NCBI GenBank assembly: GCA_008923315.1
Contig: WBSF01000001.1
Coordinates: forward strand, 62,001 to 126,000
DNA: 64,000 nt
Origin: Betaproteobacteria bacterium SCN1
Lineage (GTDB): Bacteria; Pseudomonadota; Gammaproteobacteria; Burkholderiales; Thiobacillaceae
Direction: 5' to 3'
The notes under the pieces were generated by a model that was given only the letters and a program-made list of their open reading frames with translations, did not search any database and was not told the origin of the DNA. Numbering within the stretch: position 1 is the stretch's first letter; the number at the start of each line of letters is the position of its first letter. A program made the translations under genes and the position numbers. Positions 59,794 through 64,000 of the stretch are shown here, in pieces.

Positions 59794-61097
59794 GCGGCCG
59801 TTGTTTCGGGGAACGAGGCCGGCATGTCGTTCAGGGCTTCGTCGAGCTCGATGCTGGCGGCCAGCATGGCGAGCCGCGCGATTACGCCGTAGGCGTAAAA
59901 ACGGTTGGGCGCCGCGTCGGGGTTGGCGCCGCGGTCGGGCGTGAAACAGGTGGTATCGAAGGCAAGCGGCACGAAATGCATGCCGGGGCTGTTGAGATTC
60001 TCGTCGGCGCCTCGCCCGGTGTGGACGCGATAAAACCCGCCGACGACGAAGTTGTCGAGCATGTAGACGACAGGTTCGGCAACGGCCTCGTTGATGCTTT
60101 CGAAGGTGTAGACACCTTCCTGGATCAGGACTTCGCTGACTTCCAGTCCTTCTTTTCCCACGGCCATCTTGTTGCGTTGCCTGCGGTTGAGCTCGCGTAC
60201 GTCGTCCGGCGATTTCACTGTCATGATGCCCATGCCATAGGTGCCGGCGTCGGCCTTGACGATGACGAAAGGCGGCTGGTCGATGCCGTATTCGTCGTAT
60301 TTGGCCTGGATGCGTTCCAGCAGGGCCTCGACTTTCTCGGCCAGACAGTCTTCGCCCTGGCGCGCGTGGAAATCGATCCGTCCGCATTGGTCGAAATAAG
60401 GGTCGATCAGCCAGGGATCGATGTTGACCATGCGTGCGAATTCGATCGCCACGTTGCGGTAGGCATCGAAATGACGGGATTTCCGGCGTGTCGCCCAACC
60501 GGCGTGCAGCGGCGGCATGATGGTCTGCTCGATGCCCTGCAGGATGTCCGGCACCCCGGCGGACAGGTCGTTGTTGAGCAGGACGGCGCAGGGATCGAAA
60601 TCGACCAGACCGATGCGTTCTCCCCGGCGTACCAGCGGTTCCAGCGTGATGCGGCCGCCGGCGGGCAGTTCCAGCGTGGTCGGCTGGGTGATCTCGGGGA
60701 TCAGTGTGCCGATGCGCACGATGAGCCCGGTCTGCCGCAGGATGTGGGCAAGCACGGCCACGTTCTGCAGGTAGAAGGTGTTGCGCGTGTGATTCTCGGG
60801 GATCAGCAGCATGCGCTGCGCGTCCGGGCAGATCTTCTCGACGGCGCCCATCGCCGCATGGATCGACAGCGACATGAAGGCCGGGTTGAGGTTGTTGAAG
60901 CCGCCGGGAAACAGGTTGGTGTCCACCGGCGCGAGCTTGAAGCCGGCGTTGCGGATGTCGACCGAGGTGTAGAAGGGCGCTGCCTGCTCTTTCCATTGCT
61001 GGCGGAACCAGTGTTCGATGGTCGGCTGCGCGTCGAGCAGACGTTTTTCCAGCTCCAGAAGCGGGCCGGTCAGTGCGGTGGTGAGATAGGGGACCAT
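59790..61097 (-). CDS. gshA: Glutamate-cysteine ligase, ATP-grasp type
   Basis: Makes gamma-glutamylcysteine, the first step of glutathione synthesis. The 435 residues belong to the proteobacterial type (TIGR02049-like) that differs from E. coli GshA. Stretches include DIRNAGFKLAPVDTNLFPGGFNNL, IPENHTRNTFY, FVIVKADAGTYGMGIMTVKSPDDV and GGFYRVHTGRG. It heads the gshA-gshB-apbE-EIIA-ptsH-ptsI run. A TAGAAT (61127 to 61122, minus strand) upstream is a weak -10 candidate. Confidence 0.94.
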   Translation of the reverse strand: MVPYLTTALTGPLLELEKRLLDAQPTIEHWFRQQWKEQAAPFYTSVDIRNAGFKLAPVDTNLFPGGFNNLNPAFMSLSIHAAMGAVEKICPDAQRMLLIPENHTRNTFYLQNVAVLAHILRQTGLIVRIGTLIPEITQPTTLELPAGGRITLEPLVRRGERIGLVDFDPCAVLLNNDLSAGVPDILQGIEQTIMPPLHAGWATRRKSRHFDAYRNVAIEFARMVNIDPWLIDPYFDQCGRIDFHARQGEDCLAEKVEALLERIQAKYDEYGIDQPPFVIVKADAGTYGMGIMTVKSPDDVRELNRRQRNKMAVGKEGLEVSEVLIQEGVYTFESINEAVAEPVVYMLDNFVVGGFYRVHTGRGADENLNSPGMHFVPLAFDTTCFTPDRGANPDAAPNRFYAYGVIARLAMLAASIELDEALNDMPASFPETTAA

Positions 61098-61183
61098 AAT
61101 AGCGGGGGTTCGTATGCGCGTATTCTAGAGCGTGTCATGCACTTTTACGTATCTGTGGGTCAGCCCGCGCTTCGGTAAGCCGG

Positions 61184-61648
61184 ATGTTCGATATCGTTTT
61201 GTATCAGCCCGAGATTCCGCCCAATACCGGCAATCTCATCCGGCTTGCCGCGAATACCGGCTGCCGGCTGCATCTGGTCGAGCCGCTGGGATTCGATCTG
61301 TCGGACAGGCAGGTCGCGCGTGCGGGGCTGGATTACCACGACATGGCCTGCGTGCGCGTGCACCCGGACTGGGCAACCGTCCGCGCGGCGCTGGTGGCGC
61401 GGCGCTGGTATGCGCTCACCACCCGGGCCAGCCGGCTGCATGCGGCCGTGGCTTTCCGCCCGGACGACGTGCTCGTGTTCGGCCCCGAGTCGCGCGGATT
61501 GCCGGCCGATATCCTGGCCGAATTCCCGGCCGGTGACCGGCTGCGCTTGCCGATGCTGCCCGGATCGCGCAGCATGAATCTGTCGAATGCGGTGAGCGTG
61601 ACGGTATTCGAGGCCTGGCGACAGAACGGATTTGCGGGCGGCGTGTGA
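61184..61648 (+). CDS. trmL: tRNA (cytidine/uridine-2'-O-)-methyltransferase TrmL
   Basis: SPOUT-class enzyme that methylates the wobble ribose of tRNA-Leu. The 154 residues contain the knot-fold stretches DIVLYQPEIPPNTGNLIRLAANTG, LVFGPESRGLP and LRLPMLPGSRSMNLSNAVSVTVFEAWRQ. It diverges from gshA across 86 bases. Confidence 0.95.
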   Translation: MFDIVLYQPEIPPNTGNLIRLAANTGCRLHLVEPLGFDLSDRQVARAGLDYHDMACVRVHPDWATVRAALVARRWYALTTRASRLHAAVAFRPDDVLVFGPESRGLPADILAEFPAGDRLRLPMLPGSRSMNLSNAVSVTVFEAWRQNGFAGGV

Positions 61649-61707
61649 GCGGCGCCCCCGGCGCGCGTCCGGCGATTTCAGCGATCGGGGCAGAGAGGGC
61701 GTGTGTG

Positions 61708-62184
61708 ATGAGCGGAATGGAGTGGCTCGAAGCGGCCAGCTACGCGGTGACCATCGTCGGTCTGCCGTTCGCGATCGCCGTATATCTCCTCGACCAGCGG
61801 CGCGAACGGCAGAACGAGGAGGAAGAGCTCTTCCTACGCCTGTCCGACGAGTACGCGGATTTCATGCGGCTGGTTCTCGACAACGCCGACCTGCATCTGC
61901 TTTCGCCCGGAGAGAAGGGCACGCTCAGCGAGGAGCAGCGCGAGCGCAAGCAGGCGTTGTTCGCGATTCTGGTCGCCCTGTTCGAACGCGCCTACGTGCT
62001 GGTTTACGAGGATGGCATGAGCCGCCAGCAGGCGCGATTGTGGCAATCGTGGGCGGACTACATGCATGAATGGTGCCGGCGCCCGGATTTTCGCGCGGCG
62101 TTGCCGGCGCTGTTGCACGGCGAAGACCCCGGGTTCGTTGCCGCCATAAACCGGATCGCGTCCGAAGCAATGGCCGGGCGCTGA
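61708..62184 (+). CDS. Single-pass membrane protein of unknown function
   Basis: 158 residues from ATG 61708, which follows GAGAGGG at a good distance; GTG 61645 overlapping trmL is an alternative. One membrane segment (about 8-27, SYAVTIVGLPFAIAVYLL) is followed by a charged RRERQNEEEELFLRLSDEYADFMRLV helix and a soluble helical domain rich in Arg and Trp (WQSWADYMHEWCRRPDF). I recognise no family. It may be cotranscribed with trmL. Confidence 0.65.
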   Translation: MSGMEWLEAASYAVTIVGLPFAIAVYLLDQRRERQNEEEELFLRLSDEYADFMRLVLDNADLHLLSPGEKGTLSEEQRERKQALFAILVALFERAYVLVYEDGMSRQQARLWQSWADYMHEWCRRPDFRAALPALLHGEDPGFVAAINRIASEAMAGR

Positions 62185-62187
62185 GGC

Positions 62188-64000
62188 TCAGGCAGGTGCC
62201 GGCGTGCGCTGGTCGAGCCAGTCGAGCAGCGCGTCGAGCGGCAGCGGCCGGCTGAAATAGTATCCCTGCGCCTGGTCGCATCCCATCACTTGCAGCGCGT
62301 CGGCGGTGGCGGCGTTTTCCACGCCTTCGGCGATGACGCCGAGCCCGAGATTGTGCGCGAGCGCGACGGTCGAGCGCACGATGATCGCGTCCTGCGCGCT
62401 GTCCGCCAGGCCGGAGACGAAGGAGCGGTCGATTTTCAGTGCGGCAAGCGGCAGGCGGCGCAGATAGGCGAGCGAGGAATAGCCGGTTCCGTAATCGTCG
62501 ACCGCCACGGCCGCGCCGAGCCTGGCCAGCTGGCGCAGCATCGCGGTCGAGGTGTCGGGGTCCTGCATGAGCGCGGTTTCGGTGAGTTCGAGCTCGATTT
62601 CGCCCGGGCGCGTGCGGCCTTCGTCGAGCGCCCGCCCGAGGTGTGCGGCGAGGCCGTCGTCGAGCAGGTTGCGTGCCGATAAGTTGATGGCGATGGGCTG
62701 GCCGTGCCCACGGGCGTTCAGACGCTGCTTGTCGAGTATCGCCAGATCGAGGATGGTCCGGGTAAACGGGTGGATCAGTTCGTTGATTTCCGCCAGATGG
62801 ACGAAGTCCGCCGGGTAGAGCAGGCCGTGGCGCGGATTGTTCCAGCGTACCAGTGCCTCGAAGCCGACGACGCGCCGGCTCGCCAGATCGAGTTTCGGCT
62901 GGTAATGCAGTACCAGCTCGCCATTGTCGACCGCGTGCGCCAGTTCCACCGCCAGCGTGAGGCGTTCGGGACTGTGGGTATCGCAGGTCCGGTCGTATGC
63001 GGCTACGCCGATTCCGGCCTGTTTGGCCTGGTACATGGCCACGTCGGCGGCGCGCAGCAGATCGTGGCTGGTGTCGCCATGCAGGGGGTGGACGGCGACG
63101 CCGATGCTGGCGCCGATCTGCAGGGCGATGCCCTGGATGACGAAAGGCGCGCGTAACGAGGCCCTGAGATGCCGCGCAAGTGCGACCGCTTCGGTTTCGT
63201 CGCCGATGTCGGGAATCAGCAGGGCGAATTCATCCCCTCCGAGGCGGCAGACAAGGGCGTCGCGCTCATGCAGGGCGGATTCCAGGCGCGGCCCGATCTG
63301 CGTGAGCAGCTGGTCGCCCACGTGGTGGCCCAGCGTATCGTTCACTTCCTTGAAGCGGTCCAGATCGAGCAACATCAGGGCGGCGGCGCCGCTTCCGCGG
63401 TTTGTGACGCGTTCGCCGAATTCGGCGTGGAGTACCGCCCGGTTGGGCAGGTGCGTCAGACTGTCGTGGCGTGCCTGGAAGGCGAGGCTGATGACGTGAC
63501 GCGAATTGGCGATGGCCAGTGCGACGGTATTGCTGAGGGCGCCGAAGGTCTCGATTTCAATGTCGCTGAAAGCATGGCGTTCGCGGTAGACGATGTTGAT
63601 CCCCCCCAGCACCTGATCGTGGTAGACCAGCGGTGCCACCAGCCCGGTCCGCAGCCCGACCGAGGCGAGGCAGCTGCGCAAATTGGGCTGAATGCGGTCG
63701 TCGTGGCCGAAATCGTCGGAGACGATGATGCGCCTGGACGATACGGCCTCGCCGCAGAGGCTGCCCGTGAGGGGAATGCTGCGCGTTAGGTCGAGGAATG
63801 TCGCGTCGAAGCCGCTGCTGGCGGCGAGGTCCAGCCGGTTGCCGTCGTCGCTCAACAGATAGATCGCAATGTGCGGCGCGTGGCTCAGCCCGGCCAGGGC
63901 ATCGATGGCCTCGCGCAGAATGTCGTCGAGTTCGAGCGAGGCGTGGATACGGTTCGAGAGCTGATTGATGGCACGCAGGCTGGCGTTGCGTTCGATCAGT
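62188..64000 (-). CDS. GAF-GGDEF-EAL protein (N-terminus cut by window edge)
   Basis: C-terminal 603 or so residues of a c-di-GMP signalling protein. The order is a GAF sensor domain (ending about 63500), a GGDEF domain with GGDEF intact (RLGGDEFALLIPD) and an EAL domain. The EAL domain has EALVRW, NLSARNLL, ELTETALM, DDYGTGYSSLAYL and KIDRSFV, all catalytic positions present, so it can probably both make and degrade c-di-GMP or use one activity to regulate the other. The sequence runs off the window upstream. It faces the small membrane-protein gene across 3 bases. Confidence 0.92.
   Translation of the reverse strand, partial: LIERNASLRAINQLSNRIHASLELDDILREAIDALAGLSHAPHIAIYLLSDDGNRLDLAASSGFDATFLDLTRSIPLTGSLCGEAVSSRRIIVSDDFGHDDRIQPNLRSCLASVGLRTGLVAPLVYHDQVLGGINIVYRERHAFSDIEIETFGALSNTVALAIANSRHVISLAFQARHDSLTHLPNRAVLHAEFGERVTNRGSGAAALMLLDLDRFKEVNDTLGHHVGDQLLTQIGPRLESALHERDALVCRLGGDEFALLIPDIGDETEAVALARHLRASLRAPFVIQGIALQIGASIGVAVHPLHGDTSHDLLRAADVAMYQAKQAGIGVAAYDRTCDTHSPERLTLAVELAHAVDNGELVLHYQPKLDLASRRVVGFEALVRWNNPRHGLLYPADFVHLAEINELIHPFTRTILDLAILDKQRLNARGHGQPIAINLSARNLLDDGLAAHLGRALDEGRTRPGEIELELTETALMQDPDTSTAMLRQLARLGAAVAVDDYGTGYSSLAYLRRLPLAALKIDRSFVSGLADSAQDAIIVRSTVALAHNLGLGVIAEGVENAATADALQVMGCDQAQGYYFSRPLPLDALLDWLDQRTPAPA

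Overview
The window is chromosomal DNA of high G+C content (about two thirds by eye) and is almost entirely coding. It looks like a betaproteobacterium, most likely of the Rhodocyclales (Azoarcus/Thauera-like) group. The evidence is the gene order dusB-fis-purH-purD-hemF, nadD-rsfS-rlmH-maf-rng and pilT next to yggS-proC-yggT. It also includes the ATP-grasp type GshA with GshB beside an incomplete PTS (EIIA-HPr-EI), a BPSS1780-type membrane protein, a PEP-CTERM protein and a phosphoribulokinase. The family assignment is inference from gene content and order; no database search was possible. No rRNA, tRNA, CRISPR array, insertion sequence or replication origin was recognised, and no stretch longer than about 300 bases lacks a gene.

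Layout. 1-8700 (minus strand): dusB, fis, purH, purD, tsaC, hemF and a divergent class A PBP-like protein cut by the window edge. 8828-10704: mscL and an OmpA-family protein with calcium-type repeats. 10797-18832: polA and uvrD on the minus strand, interleaved with a LOG-family protein, a DUF2782 protein, a BPSS1780 membrane protein and a MoaD-like protein, then a lipoprotein hydrolase. 18855-23297 (minus): an autotransporter, phosphoribulokinase, a GlcG/HbpS-type protein and a TraB/GumN protein. 23394-33063 (plus): a long run of housekeeping genes, leuS-lptE-holA-proA-nadD-rsfS-rlmH-maf-rng, then an AlkA-type glycosylase.

33126-40251 (minus): PhoX, a PEP-CTERM protein, an MsrA-thioredoxin-MsrB fusion, xthA, a DUF4124-glutaredoxin protein and prlC. 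40316-47182: gamma carbonic anhydrase, a TlpA-like protein, a small lipoprotein, ettA and a GGDEF protein (plus); slyX and tlpA (minus); hemJ and a THUMP methyltransferase (plus). 47224-48781 is the only clearly accessory stretch: a Phd/VapC-type toxin-antitoxin pair followed by an AT-rich gene for an unrecognised PIN-like protein. 48778-55373: pilU and pilT (minus), then yggS-proC-yggT-DUF167 and a dynamin-like GTPase (plus). 55404-61097 (minus): gshA-gshB-apbE-EIIA-ptsH-ptsI. 61184-64000: trmL, a small membrane protein and a GAF-GGDEF-EAL protein cut by the edge.

Together the genes cover purine and proline synthesis, haem synthesis (HemF, HemJ), glutathione synthesis, DNA replication and repair, translation and RNA processing, envelope assembly, methionine sulfoxide repair, twitching motility and c-di-GMP signalling. 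Phosphoribulokinase points to Calvin-cycle CO2 fixation, although no RuBisCO gene is in this window. The most unusual signals are: the AT-rich PIN-like gene; an apparent ACG start for nadD; a 17/18-match inverted repeat just before rng; an inverted array of 7-base units between purH and purD; and two divergent gene pairs that share a symmetric -10 element.
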